From: an uncultured Oscillospiraceae bacterium
Lineage (GTDB): Bacteria; Bacillota; Clostridia; Oscillospirales; Oscillospiraceae
Direction of reading: 5' to 3'
DNA length: 21,400 nucleotides
NCBI GenBank assembly: GCA_934565795.1
Contig: CAKTIM010000032.1
Location: forward strand, 1-21,400
The notes below the pieces were generated by a model. That model worked only from the letters and a program-made list of their open reading frames with translations, did not search any database and was not told the origin of the DNA. The translations under genes were made by a program, and so were the position numbers. Each line of letters starts with the position of its first letter. Within the stretch, counting starts at the first letter, position 1. This document shows, in pieces, positions 13,715 to 21,400 of this stretch.

Positions 13715-13730
13715 AGACGGTTTTGATCGC

Positions 13731-14487
13731 GGAGCGTTGAATGGTAATATGTAAAAACCTCTGCACCCGTAGGGGGCGGCAACCTGCCGCTCCGTAATGT
13801 GACGGTTTTGGCAGCAGCCCGTTGAATAGGAGCAGCTTCTGCGCCCTCCAAAAGCTTCCCTTGGGGTGGTGTTCCGCGCAGCGAATCAGAATATCAATGA
13901 TTGCCGGTGGCAATCATACCTTGATTCATTAGCTGGCAGCCCGCAGGGCTGACTGAAGAGGGCTTACCGCAGTACGTTCTTTATTAAGGGTTCGTTGAAT
14001 GGTACACGCCAATCCGTAGGGGCGGATACCAGCCGCCCGCCAGGTACCGGGATTGAGTGGTTCGTCTATACAGCTCACGTTCGTTATCTTTCGGGCGGCT
14101 AATATCCGCACCTACTAGTCCATATCCATTAAAGTTTTACTCTATATAGTGAAGATTGATGCATGTTTAACTCAAAGTCCTCTCCGCAAAAGATAAAATT
14201 TTAACAGATATGGACTACTATGGGACTCAGAATGTTTAACATTCTACCTTTTTAGTGAAATCTCTCTCAAAACCATCTCCTGAGTGCCTTCTTCAGTCGC
14301 TGCGGCGACAGCTAATTAATTATGGTATCATTGCCGCCGGCAATGATTGTTATTAAAGATTCGCTGCGCTCTGCAACACCCCACAGGGAAGCTTAGGGGA
14401 TGTATCCTTTTACGGTATACGTTCATCTTTTTGCTATCGAAACCGTTAGGTTGAGGGTCGGCAGATTGCCGACCCCTACGGATTCAG
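13731..14487. repeat. Family A palindromic mosaic repeat, copy 2
   Basis: Fills the gap between two convergent genes. It shares the blocks of copy 1: GTAGGGGGCGGCAACCTGCC (from 13769), the 27-bp arm (14013-14039) with its partner from 14092, the 52-bp loop in opposite orientation to copy 1, and the conserved right part (14223-14487). It carries two extra insertions: a 69-bp block at 13863-13931 and the MITE-like 14116-14217. No ribosome site or protein-like frame was seen. Confidence 0.85.
14116..14217. mobile_element. 102-bp MITE-like insertion nested in repeat copy 2
   Basis: Absent from the matching place of copies 1 and 3. Its ends are inverted repeats TAGTCCATATC and GATATGGACTA, extending with mismatches over about 24 bases (TTAAAGTTTTA / TAAAATTTTAA). 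It is AT-rich against GC-rich surroundings. CTA on each side (14112-14114 and 14218-14220) may be a target-site duplication. It encodes nothing visible. Confidence 0.75.
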
Positions 14488-14548
14488 GGGGATTTTTGTG
14501 TGCCACTCTATGGCTTGCTGTCAAAGCCGCAAGGTCACAGAAGCCCCC

Positions 14549-15004
14549 TTAGTTTTCCTTCCATCTTGTAAACAAATCCCGGTTGGATAGGAGGTAGTCG
14601 TAGGAGATGCGGATTGATTCTTCGGTGTCGGAGCGGTTTTCGGGGAAGATGGGGGTGGGGTTGCAGCCGCCGGAGAGGACGCCGACGTCGGCGCGGGCGA
14701 AGGAATTGCCGCAGTTCTGGCAGATCACGTGGTCACCCTGGGCCACGAAGTAGGCCTTGCGGGAGCCGTTACACACCTGGCAGGTATTGAAGGCGGTGCG
14801 CAGGGTGCCGTCGGCGTCCTTGGCGGCCAGAACCTCCATTTGCAGGCCGTCCACGGTGATGGGATAGATGCGGATGTCCTCGGACAGCTCCGCCTTGGGA
14901 ATCTCCAGGAACTCCCCCTGGCTGAGGGCGGTCTGCTCCTGCTTGCTGCAGCCGGTGAGCAGCGCCAGAAGCGCCAGGGTCAGAACAAAAAGCTTGTGTT
15001 TCAT
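14549..15004 (-). CDS. FtrD-like Fe-S lipoprotein (DUF2318 type)
   Basis: Secreted lipoprotein of 151 aa. The signal peptide ends in the lipobox LLTGC (lipidated C19). The core matches the DUF2318/FtrD-like pattern: C75-x2-C78 (TCQVCNGSRKAYF), C95-x2-C98 (VICQNCGNSF) and C114 in GGCNPTPIF. FtrD-like proteins occur with envelope iron or copper uptake systems, and the paired CxxC motifs probably bind a metal or cluster. Its ATG overlaps the TGA of the upstream fusion gene (bases 15001-15004), so the two are translationally coupled. The substrate (Fe or Cu) cannot be read from the sequence. No strong terminator follows. Confidence 0.85.
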   Translation of the reverse strand: MKHKLFVLTLALLALLTGCSKQEQTALSQGEFLEIPKAELSEDIRIYPITVDGLQMEVLAAKDADGTLRTAFNTCQVCNGSRKAYFVAQGDHVICQNCGNSFARADVGVLSGGCNPTPIFPENRSDTEESIRISYDYLLSNRDLFTRWKEN

Positions 15005-16410
15005 AAATCCTCCTTTGGTGTGACGGTGATGGTGCCGTGGATCATGCCCATCCAGCAGCTGTAGGTGTAATTTCCGGGGCTTGCGGGGGTGAATTCAATG
15101 GTGTTGTCCCCTGGGGAGAAGCTGTGCTCCAGTTGCAGCTCCCGCTGGAAGAAGCGGTCATTGCAGCCGTTGATGTCCTCCTCGTCGGCGTGAATGATCC
15201 AGCGGACGGGGACGCCTGCCTGCACCTGAATACTGGGATACGCTCCGGCGCTCAGATCGCTTTCCACGATTTGGACGCCGTTTTCCATCCGCACCTGGGC
15301 GGCGCTCTGCCGGGCCGGGAGCAGGGGCAGCGCCGCCAGCAGCGTCAGCAGGGCCAGGCCCACGGGAAGGGCGGCGGTTTTCTGGCCCGCCAGATTGAAC
15401 ACCAGCAAGCCCATGCCCAGCAGGGCAGCGCCGGTGGCCAGCTGGGCGGGCGTGAACAGTCCCGCCAGGCTGCCTCCCTGGCTGACCATGGACAGGCCCA
15501 GCACCGCGATCACCACCGCACCCAGCAGGGTCACCGTCTGGGTAAATTTCTTCCCCAACAGTCCCACCACGGAGCCGAAGAGCAGCATCAGCGGCATGGT
15601 GCCCAGGGCGAACAGCAGCATGGACAGGCCGCCGCGCACCGGGCTTCCGCTGGCCAGGGCCAGCAGCTGCATGCTTTGCAGCGGGCCGCAGGGCATCAGT
15701 CCATTCAGCAACCCAATGGCAAAGGGGCCGACGGCCCGCCGGGGAAAGAGGCGGGGCAGATGCCGGTTGCGCCTTGGCAGCAGGCCCAGCATGTTCAGCC
15801 CCATGTGCACCATGGCCGCCCCTGCCAGCAGCTTCACCGCCCCCTGTATGCCGTAGGAGAGGGTGACGGACGCGGCCTCCAGCCCCATTCCTGCCGCGCC
15901 CAGCACCGCGCCAATGGCGGTATAGGACAGGAGCCGCCCCAGATTATACCGCAGCGTGGGCCGCCAGCTGGCCTTCGCCTGACCCACGCCGGAAAGGCTC
16001 TGGGACAACCCGATGCCGCCGCACATGGCCACGCAGTGCACCGAGGTCAGCAGGCCCACTACGAAGAGCATCCCATAGCCCATGGAGCCGTCCGCCAGCT
16101 GGGAGGGGGTCAGGTAGTTCAGAATTCCACACCTGTTTAGTAGGTAGAACAGGCAAAAAATAAACGCCACCGTCCCCGCCGTTTTCCAGGGCTGTTTCCC
16201 CAGCGGCTTGGTCGAGGCCTGGTAGCCCGCCGCCTGCACCGCCCGGCACAGCACCTCCGGCTTGACCCCGGCGTCGCAGCGCACCTGCGCCACCGCCTCC
16301 GCATAGGACACCTGCGCCGCCGCCACACCCGGCACCGCCTCCAGCGCCCGCTGCACCCGCGCCGCACAGCTGCTGCACTGCATGCCCCCAATATAAAGGC
16401 GCACCTCCAT
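15001..16410 (-). CDS. HMA / DsbD-like membrane / cupredoxin fusion protein
   Basis: Three-part membrane protein of 469 aa. Residues 1-68 are a heavy-metal-associated domain with GMQCSSC (metal ligands C12 and C15). After one helix (about 78-97) comes a six-helix DsbD_2/SafE-type membrane domain (about 108-355). Its family motifs are H125-C126-VAM-C130-GG and LMPC241GPLQ, cysteines that could pass copper or electrons across the membrane. Residues about 375-465 form an extracytoplasmic cupredoxin-like domain. It has C452 in SCWMGM and H458, but at the first copper-ligand position it has C416 (NGCN) where blue-copper proteins have His. A role in copper delivery or export to the envelope is inferred. 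Start ATG 16410 behind AAAGGGAGG, with its own promoter. The FtrD-like lipoprotein gene overlaps its stop. Confidence 0.9.
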   Translation of the reverse strand: MEVRLYIGGMQCSSCAARVQRALEAVPGVAAAQVSYAEAVAQVRCDAGVKPEVLCRAVQAAGYQASTKPLGKQPWKTAGTVAFIFCLFYLLNRCGILNYLTPSQLADGSMGYGMLFVVGLLTSVHCVAMCGGIGLSQSLSGVGQAKASWRPTLRYNLGRLLSYTAIGAVLGAAGMGLEAASVTLSYGIQGAVKLLAGAAMVHMGLNMLGLLPRRNRHLPRLFPRRAVGPFAIGLLNGLMPCGPLQSMQLLALASGSPVRGGLSMLLFALGTMPLMLLFGSVVGLLGKKFTQTVTLLGAVVIAVLGLSMVSQGGSLAGLFTPAQLATGAALLGMGLLVFNLAGQKTAALPVGLALLTLLAALPLLPARQSAAQVRMENGVQIVESDLSAGAYPSIQVQAGVPVRWIIHADEEDINGCNDRFFQRELQLEHSFSPGDNTIEFTPASPGNYTYSCWMGMIHGTITVTPKEDL

Positions 16411-16442
16411 AAGCCGTCGCCTCCCTTTCCGAAATCGCCCGG

Positions 16443-16471
16443 ATTATAGCAAAGGTTTTTTGCAAAGTCAA
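16443..16471 (-). promoter_or_regulatory. Promoter of the HMA-cupredoxin operon
   Basis: Minus strand TTGACT (16466-16471), 17-bp spacer, TATAAT (16443-16448), ending 33 bases before the start codon. I saw no CopY-type TACAnnTGTA box. Confidence 0.9.
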
Positions 16472-16499
16472 GAAAATAGTTTGTAAACACAGAACAGGG

Positions 16500-17100
16500 C
16501 GTTGAGTGGGGATAGCCTGTAGGGGGCGGCAATTTGTCGCCCTGTGGCGTTTCCGTTTTAATAGCAGCCCGTTGAATGGCATGCACCCATCCGTAGGGGT
16601 GGCGCTCCGCACAGCGAATCAGAATATCAATGATTGCCGGTGGCAATCATACAATTGATTCATCGGATATCAGCCGCCCGCAGCGTCGCGGAAGTGAGCT
16701 GTCAGTTGAATGAAAATTGCCAAAAGTTTTTGAGTTCGTAGGGGGCGGCAATTTGTCGCCCCGCTGGGTACCGGGATTGAGCGGTTCGTCTGTACAGCTC
16801 ACGTTCGTTGGCTTTCGGGCGGCTGGTATCCGCCCCTACGGGCTCAGAATGTTTAACATGCTACCTTTTTAGTTGGGCCTCTCTCAAAACCATGCGCTGA
16901 GTGCCCTCTTCAGTCGCTGCGGCGACAGCTATTTAATTATGGTATCATTGCCACCGGCAATGATTGCTATTAAAGATTCGCTGCGCTCTGCAACACCCCA
17001 CAGGGAAGCTCAGGAGATGTATCCTTTTTTGTTATACGTTCATCTTTACTGCTATCGAAACCGTGGGGTTGAGGGTCGGCAGGTTGCCGACCCCTACGGA
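16500..17100. repeat. Family A palindromic mosaic repeat, copy 3
   Basis: Lies between two minus-strand operons. The GTAGGGGGCGGCAATTTGTC block occurs twice (from 16519 and 16738). The mobile block found in copy 2 is here at 16596-16665, in a different place. The 52-bp loop (about 16763-16815) has the orientation of copy 2. The right part (16841-17100) is close to copies 1 and 2. No coding signal was seen. Confidence 0.85.
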
Positions 17101-17109
17101 GGGGGCAGT

Positions 17110-17143
17110 AAAAACCGCCCGCGGCCAGTTGGGCTGCGGGCGG
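17110..17143 (-). terminator. Intrinsic terminator of the decarboxylase operon
   Basis: Minus strand CCGCCCGC (complement of 17136-17143) pairs with GCGGGCGG (complement of 17115-17122), followed by TTTTT (complement of 17110-17114). It sits 22 bases past the beta-subunit stop. Confidence 0.9.
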
Positions 17144-17164
17144 GTGGGGTGAGGGGGGTGTCGC

Positions 17165-18385
17165 TTAGATCATCTTGCTGAAGACGCTCAGCAGGAAGCC
17201 GGCGGCGATGGCGGAGCCGATGACACCGGCCACGTTGGGGCCCATGGCGTGCATCAGCAGGAAGTTGGCGGGGTTGGCCTTCTGGCCTTCCTTGTTGGAG
17301 ACGCGGGCGGCCATGGGCACGGCGGAGACACCGGCGGAGCCGATGAGGGGGTTGACCTTGCCCTTGGTCAGGATGCACATCACGTCGCCGCCCAGCAGGC
17401 CGCCGGCGGTGGAGATACCGAAGGCAATAACGCCCAGCAGGACGATCTTCAGGGTGCTGGCAGTCAGGAAGGTGGAGCCCACCATGGTGGCGCCCACGGC
17501 GGTGGACAGCAGAATGGTGACGATGTTCATCAGGGCATTCTGCGCGGTGTCGCTCAGGCGGTCGGTCAGGCCGGTCTCCTTGAAGAGGTTACCCAGCATC
17601 AGGCAGCCCACCAGGGACGCGGTATCAGGCAGCAGCAGAGCCACAAAGATGGTGACCAGGATGGGGAAGATGATCTTCTCGGTCTTGGTGACGTTGCGGG
17701 TCTGGACCATCTTGATCTTTCTCTGCTCGGGGGTGGTCAGCAGCTTCATAATGGGGGGCTGGATCAGGGGGATCAGCGCCATGTAGGAGTAAGCGGCCAC
17801 GGCGATGGCGCCCAGCAGATGGGGAGCCAGACGGGTGGTCAGGAAGATGGCGGTGGGGCCGTCCGCGCCGCCGATGATGCCGATGGAGGCAGCCTCTCTG
17901 CCGGTGAAGCCCAGGGCAACGGCGCCGATGAAGGCGACGAACACGCCCAGCTGCGCGGCAGCGCCCAGCAGCAGGCTCTTGGGGTTGGAGAGCAGGGGGC
18001 CAAAGTCGGTCATGGCACCCACGCCCATGAAGATCAGGCAGGGATACAGGCTGGTTTTGACGCCGATGTAGAAGATATCCAGCAGGCCGCCCTCACGCAT
18101 GATCTCGCCATAGCTGTGGTACATGGGGCTGCTGGGATCCATAAAGGCGTCCCACAGGCCCTGATGGTACAGGCCGGCGTTGGGCAGGTTGGTCAGGATG
18201 CAGCCGAAGGCGATGCCCACCAGCAGCAGCGGCTCAAACTGCTTGACGATGGCCAGGTACAGCAGCACGCAGCCGATGACCAGCATCACCAGGTACTGCC
18301 AGCCATTGTCGGACAGGAAGCTGGAGAAAATGGCATTAAAGCCGGAGCCTTCCCACAGATTCAGAAGGATCGCACCAATATCCAT
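17165..18385 (-). CDS. Na+-translocating decarboxylase beta subunit
   Basis: Integral membrane subunit of 406 aa that performs the decarboxylation of carboxybiotin coupled to sodium export (OadB/GcdB/MmdB family). About nine to eleven membrane segments are visible. The family's core motif GGADGPT is at residues 172-178, with the essential Asp175; the C-terminal region [20 protein letters not shown] and [10 protein letters not shown] is also characteristic. Start ATG at 18385 follows AAGGAGG. It is the last gene of the operon, 12 bases after the biotin carrier gene, and is followed by a strong terminator. The gene name depends on substrate; oxaloacetate is favoured by the alpha subunit and the nearby pckA. 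Confidence 0.95.
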   Translation of the reverse strand: MDIGAILLNLWEGSGFNAIFSSFLSDNGWQYLVMLVIGCVLLYLAIVKQFEPLLLVGIAFGCILTNLPNAGLYHQGLWDAFMDPSSPMYHSYGEIMREGGLLDIFYIGVKTSLYPCLIFMGVGAMTDFGPLLSNPKSLLLGAAAQLGVFVAFIGAVALGFTGREAASIGIIGGADGPTAIFLTTRLAPHLLGAIAVAAYSYMALIPLIQPPIMKLLTTPEQRKIKMVQTRNVTKTEKIIFPILVTIFVALLLPDTASLVGCLMLGNLFKETGLTDRLSDTAQNALMNIVTILLSTAVGATMVGSTFLTASTLKIVLLGVIAFGISTAGGLLGGDVMCILTKGKVNPLIGSAGVSAVPMAARVSNKEGQKANPANFLLMHAMGPNVAGVIGSAIAAGFLLSVFSKMI

Positions 18386-18397
18386 TGGAGCCCCTCC

Positions 18398-18793
18398 TTA
18401 ACCGATCACCAGCAGAGGTGCGCCGGTATCCACGGTAGCGCCCTTGGACACCACGACCTGAGTCACGGTGCCGTCCTTGGGAGCCATGATCTCGTTTTCC
18501 ATCTTCATGGCCTCCAGGATGCACAGCACGTCGCCGGATTTGACGGTCTGGCCCTGGGTGACGTTGACCTTCAGGATGGTGCCGGGCATGGGGGCGTTGA
18601 CAGGCTCACCCGCGCCGGTGACCACGGGGGCGGCGGCAGGAGCGGGAGCGGCAGGCGCGGCAGCGGGGGCGGGAGCAGCGGCAGGTGCGGGAGCGGCGGG
18701 GGCAATGGCCTCGTACTCGTCCAGCAGCATGGCCTCGCCGGCCTCGACCTCGACCTCATATACCCGGTTGTTCAGGGTCACTTTATACTTCAT
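18398..18793 (-). CDS. Biotin carboxyl carrier subunit of the decarboxylase
   Basis: Small biotin protein of 131 aa. The N-terminal 30 residues ([20 protein letters not shown]) resemble the start of GcdC/MmdC-type carriers. Residues about 31-56 are an Ala/Pro swinging linker, and residues 64-131 are the biotinyl domain. Biotin attaches at Lys97 in EAMKMEN. It carries CO2 from the alpha subunit to the membrane beta subunit. A separate carrier gene, rather than a domain fused to the alpha subunit as in classical OadA, is common in Firmicutes. Two bases separate it from the gamma/delta gene upstream, and 12 from the beta gene downstream. Confidence 0.95.
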   Translation of the reverse strand: MKYKVTLNNRVYEVEVEAGEAMLLDEYEAIAPAAPAPAAAPAPAAAPAAPAPAAAPVVTGAGEPVNAPMPGTILKVNVTQGQTVKSGDVLCILEAMKMENEIMAPKDGTVTQVVVSKGATVDTGAPLLVIG

Positions 18794-18795
18794 AA

Positions 18796-19176
18796 TTACT
18801 TGACCTCCTTGATAGATTTGAAGCGAAGCTCGTTCAGGGGCTTGCCCAGCTTGTCGGCCACGATGGCCATGATCATGGCGGCGGTCTTGGGCTCCACGTC
18901 GTGGAGCTTCAACTCACCGGCGGAGCCGGGGGCCACCGCCTTGGGGGCGGCGGGAGCGGCGGGGGCAGCGGCCACAGGAGCGGCGGCGGCCTGCTTCTCC
19001 TTGGCGGAGAAAGCTTTGCCCAGGGCCATGATGACCAGCATCAGCAGGACCAGGCCAAAGAACACCACGGCGTAGCCCAGCAGGCCATAAACGCCCGCCT
19101 CGCCCAAGGAGAGCTTGCTGGAGACGGCTTCCACGGTCTCGGCCACGGCCTCGGTAACATTTTCAGTCAGAAACAT
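18796..19176 (-). CDS. Decarboxylase gamma/delta (OadG/MmdD-like) subunit
   Basis: Small membrane-anchored subunit of 126 aa. One membrane helix spans about 28-54 ([20 protein letters not shown]), followed by an Ala/Pro-rich linker (about 62-84) and a C-terminal segment ending [13 protein letters not shown] and RFKSIKEV. That segment is typical of the longer delta-type subunits that hold alpha and beta together. Start ATG at 19176 follows a GGGAGG site. It lies 15 bases after the alpha gene and 2 before the biotin carrier gene, indicating one transcript and fixed stoichiometry. Function is assigned by family and operon; the substrate is set by the alpha subunit. Confidence 0.9.
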   Translation of the reverse strand: MFLTENVTEAVAETVEAVSSKLSLGEAGVYGLLGYAVVFFGLVLLMLVIMALGKAFSAKEKQAAAAPVAAAPAAPAAPKAVAPGSAGELKLHDVEPKTAAMIMAIVADKLGKPLNELRFKSIKEVK

Positions 19177-19191
19177 ACTGGGTGACCTCCC

Positions 19192-20601
19192 TTATGCTTC
19201 GGTGATGGTGTAGGTGACCTTGTTTTCCTCGGCAGCCTTGCGGCCCTCCAGGTACTTTCTGGCCTGATCGGGGAAGCAGATGTAGCTCATCACGTCCTCC
19301 TCGCTGCGGGCCAGGTCGCCCAGGGCCTCCTTGGCGGCGGTGAAGTCAGCGCCGGTGCGCTTGGCATCCTCCATGCGGCAGTCGATGGCCTTGTCCGTAC
19401 CGGCCTCGGCCAGCACGCGGGCCTGGAGCTTCTCGTCCACGGGGGCGGGAGCGATGCCGTACTCGCCCTTCAGGTAGCTCTTGATCTCCTTGGAGATGTT
19501 CTTGTAGCGCTCGCCCACCAGCACGTTGGTGACGGCCTGGTTGCCCACCATCTGGCTCAGGGGGGTGACCAGGGGAGGATAGCCCATGTCCTTGCGGACG
19601 GCGGGGATCTCGGCCAGGGCGGCGTCGAACTTATCCATGGCGTGCATATCGGTCAGGTTGGCGATCATGTTGGAGAGCATGCCGCCGGGGACCTTGTACA
19701 CCAGGGCCTGGGCGTCGGTGCCCATGGACTTGGGGTTGATGGTCTTATTGTCGATGTACTTCTGCTTCACAGGCTTGAAGAAGGCGTTGACCTCGTTGAT
19801 CACGTCCTCGTTCAGGCCGGTCTCGATGCCCATCTGGCTCAGGGCGTAGTAGATGGTCTCGGTGGCGGGCTGGCTGGTGCCGTTGGAGAAGCAGGAGGTG
19901 GCGGTGTCGATGATGTCCACGCCGGACTCGATGGCCTTCATGATGGTCATATAGGCCATGCCGGTGGTGCAGTGGGTGTGCAGCACCAGGGGAACGGTGA
20001 CGCCCGCGTCCTTAATGCCCTTGAACAGGTCCTCGGCCTCCTTGGGGGACATGGTGCCGGCCATATCCTTCAGGCAGATGGTGTCGAAGCCCATGCTCTG
20101 CAGCTCCTTGCACATCTCGGCGTACTTGGCGGGGGTGTGCACGGGACTCTGGGTGTAGGAGATGCAGCCGGACGCCACGGTCTTGGCGGTGGCGTACTTC
20201 TTGGTGGCCTCCAGGGCGGTCTTGATGTTGCGGAAATCGTTCAGCGCGTCGAAGATACGCAGCACGTCGATGCCGTTCTTAATGGACAGCTCCACGAACT
20301 TCTCCACCACGTCGTCATGATAGTGCTTGTAGCCCAGCAGGTTCTGGCCACGCAGCAGCATTTGCAGGCGGGTGTTGGGCATGGCGGCGCGGATCTTGCG
20401 CAGCCGCTCCCAGGGATCCTCGTTCAGGTAGCGCAGGCAGCTGTCGAAGGTAGCGCCGCCCCAGCACTCCACCGAGTAATAGCCCGCCTTGTCCATGGTG
20501 GGCAGGATGTCGGCAAAGTCGGCGAAGGCCATACGGGTGGCCATCAGGGACTGGTTGGCATCACGAACGACAGTTTCAGTAAATTGGACTTTCTGAGCCA
20601 T
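19192..20601 (-). CDS. oadA: Decarboxylase alpha (carboxyltransferase) subunit, OadA-like
   Basis: Carboxyltransferase of 469 aa that moves the carboxyl group of oxaloacetate to biotin (HMGL-like TIM barrel followed by a PYC/OADA domain). Active-site features visible: VRDANQSLMATRM with metal-binding Asp14 (family often has RDAHQS; here Asn16), RGQNLLGY (84-91), Lys178 in CLKDMAG, and the metal-binding His208 and His210 in LHTHCTTG. The C-terminus stops near residue 469 without a biotin domain; that is supplied by the separate carrier gene. Length fits OadA or PycB-type chains without the biotinyl domain. Start ATG 20601 behind ACGGAGG. It heads the operon and lies downstream of pckA on the same strand, both acting on oxaloacetate. 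Confidence 0.93.
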   Translation of the reverse strand: MAQKVQFTETVVRDANQSLMATRMAFADFADILPTMDKAGYYSVECWGGATFDSCLRYLNEDPWERLRKIRAAMPNTRLQMLLRGQNLLGYKHYHDDVVEKFVELSIKNGIDVLRIFDALNDFRNIKTALEATKKYATAKTVASGCISYTQSPVHTPAKYAEMCKELQSMGFDTICLKDMAGTMSPKEAEDLFKGIKDAGVTVPLVLHTHCTTGMAYMTIMKAIESGVDIIDTATSCFSNGTSQPATETIYYALSQMGIETGLNEDVINEVNAFFKPVKQKYIDNKTINPKSMGTDAQALVYKVPGGMLSNMIANLTDMHAMDKFDAALAEIPAVRKDMGYPPLVTPLSQMVGNQAVTNVLVGERYKNISKEIKSYLKGEYGIAPAPVDEKLQARVLAEAGTDKAIDCRMEDAKRTGADFTAAKEALGDLARSEEDVMSYICFPDQARKYLEGRKAAEENKVTYTITEA

Positions 20602-20680
20602 GTTGGATGAAACCTCCGTTAAAAAATTTGATAAATCCGAGTCACCCCGGAGCTATTTCCATACCAGGACACAACCAGCA

Positions 20681-21025
20681 GGGGCACATATCATATGTTT
20701 GCTCAAGCCTCCCCTTTCAGGGAAGCTCTTGAACCTCCCCTGAAAGGGGAGGAGGGCCGCGCGTAGCGTGGCGGTGGGGTTTTGCGGCACGCAGAACACC
20801 TTTTGGGAAAATCCCAGGCGAATTCGTACAATCCAGGACGAACGTTCTACGAATTCGCCTACGGCTTGAAGAAACCGCAGGTGCCTACTGCAAACCCCTC
20901 AGTCTCGGCTGCGCCGAGCCAGCTCAGCTTTGCATTAAGCAGCTGTACGCCGCCCTGCGGTCGGCTACACCTGCTAAACCTTTCAGGGGCGCTTTTGGAA
21001 CGTGCAAACATATCATATCCGCCCC
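20681..21025. repeat. 345-bp element with imperfect 22-bp terminal inverted repeats; contains family B copy 2
   Basis: The ends (20681-20702 and 21004-21025) match as inverted repeats at 19 of 22 positions. The interior shares blocks with 4529-4715: the CCTCCCCT/AGGGGAGG hairpin (20734-20752), GGCGAATTCGTACAATCCA (20818-20836) and the CTGCTAAACCTTTCAGGGG arm (from 20971). A perfect 12-bp stem GGCGAATTCGTA/TACGAATTCGCC occurs at 20818-20829 and 20848-20859. No coding frame has a ribosome site. Confidence 0.65.
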
Positions 21026-21042
21026 TTCAAATTGTGCCTATC

Positions 21043-21064
21043 GGCTCCCCCTTGCGGGGGAGCC
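21043..21064 (-). terminator. Hairpin after pckA
   Basis: Perfect 9-bp stem GGCTCCCCC/GGGGGAGCC with a 4-base loop, 31 bases past the pckA stop on the minus strand. There is no T-run, so termination is plausible but not certain. Confidence 0.5.
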
Positions 21065-21094
21065 AATGGGAAAGGGGGATGGAGAGAAATAAGC

Positions 21095-21400
21095 TTACTT
21101 GCTCTTGGGACCGGCGGCGACCAGGGCCTTGCCGGCCTCGTTGCCGGTGTACTTCACGAAGTTCTTGGTGAAGCGGGCGGCCAGATCGGCGGCCTTGGCT
21201 TCCCAGTCGGCAACGTTCGCGTAGGTGTCCCGAGGATCCAGGATGTGGGAATCCACACCGGGCAGCTCGGTGGGCACCTCGAAGTTGAAGGTGGGGATCA
21301 CCTTGGTGGGAGCGGTGTTGATCGCGCCGGACAGGATGGCGTCGATGATGCCGCGGGTATCCTTGATGGAGATACGCTTGCCGGTGCCGTTCCAGCCGGT
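21095..21400 (-). CDS. pckA: Phosphoenolpyruvate carboxykinase (ATP), C-terminal end
   Basis: The last 101 residues of a gene whose start lies outside the window; the frame is open to base 21400. They begin [16 protein letters not shown], a block highly characteristic of ATP-dependent PEPCK. The C-terminus follows with [20 protein letters not shown] and ends [10 protein letters not shown], like E. coli PckA. The enzyme interconverts oxaloacetate plus ATP with PEP plus CO2; in gut anaerobes it often runs towards oxaloacetate. The sodium-pumping decarboxylase genes lie downstream on the same strand, so the two share the oxaloacetate pool. A GTG at 21299-21301 is internal and not a start. Confidence 0.95.
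   Translation of the reverse strand, partial: TGWNGTGKRISIKDTRGIIDAILSGAINTAPTKVIPTFNFEVPTELPGVDSHILDPRDTYANVADWEAKAADLAARFTKNFVKYTGNEAGKALVAAGPKSK

Larger units (their letters stand above)
20602..21094. other. Gap between pckA and oadA, repeat-rich
   Basis: The 493 bases hold a TIR-bounded element (20681-21025), a palindrome ACATAT-C-ATATGT (20686-20698), and a terminator-like hairpin (21043-21064). No convincing promoter for oadA was recognised; it should lie on the minus strand between about 20625 and 20700, or inside the element. Confidence 0.6.

Noticed and set aside
16411..16500. CopY-type copper box upstream of the HMA fusion gene
   Set aside because: No TACAnnTGTA match; only the sigma-A promoter is supported.
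17249..19075. 608-codon open frame antisense to three decarboxylase genes
   Set aside because: Covers several real genes in the opposite direction and has shadow composition.

Overview
The window looks like part of a Clostridia chromosome, most plausibly a GC-rich gut anaerobe of the Oscillospirales. This is an inference. It rests on the strong AAGGAGG-type ribosome sites, a perfect CIRCE operator, a T-box leader, an anaerobic-type hybrid-cluster protein and a sodium-pumping decarboxylase. No phage, CRISPR array, rRNA or tRNA gene was recognised.

Layout. 1-2077: htpG (minus strand) behind a promoter that overlaps a perfect CIRCE. 2156-2778: first copy of a large palindromic mosaic repeat (family A). 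2905-6489: an ABC-F ATPase with one degenerate nucleotide site, a second repeat type (family B) with a 19-bp perfect hairpin, then argS. 6528-9743: a sigma-A promoter and T-box leader whose specifier reads as UGG (Trp), followed by an ABC importer, trpX-trpY-trpZ, and a bidirectional terminator. 9765-10396 (minus): three very small genes encoding a 32-aa membrane peptide, a 74-aa protein with four 11-residue repeats and an 85-aa membrane protein. 10613-13714: hcp and a ferredoxin-like gene (minus), diverging from a Crp/Fnr-type regulator across a palindrome placed at -41.5 of the hcp-side promoter. 13731-14487: second family A copy, carrying a nested 102-bp MITE-like insertion. 14549-16410 (minus): an HMA/DsbD-like/cupredoxin fusion overlapping an FtrD-like lipoprotein gene. 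16500-17100: third family A copy. 17165-20601 (minus): a Na+-translocating decarboxylase operon (alpha, gamma/delta, biotin carrier, beta). 20681-21025: a repeat-rich element with imperfect terminal inverted repeats. 21095-21400: the 3' end of pckA, running off the window.

How the genes fit together. PEP carboxykinase and the decarboxylase both act at the oxaloacetate node, and the decarboxylase couples it to sodium export. The Trp T-box importer would be induced by uncharged tRNA-Trp. The hcp, ferredoxin and regulator unit looks like a nitrosative-stress module controlled by its own regulator. The HMA-cupredoxin/FtrD pair looks like envelope copper or iron handling.

The least explained material is (i) the three-gene small-protein cluster with hendecad repeats, (ii) the family A repeats, whose central 52-bp loop is inverted in one copy relative to the other two, and (iii) the nested small insertions inside them. 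All functional calls come from reading motifs by eye; no database search was possible.
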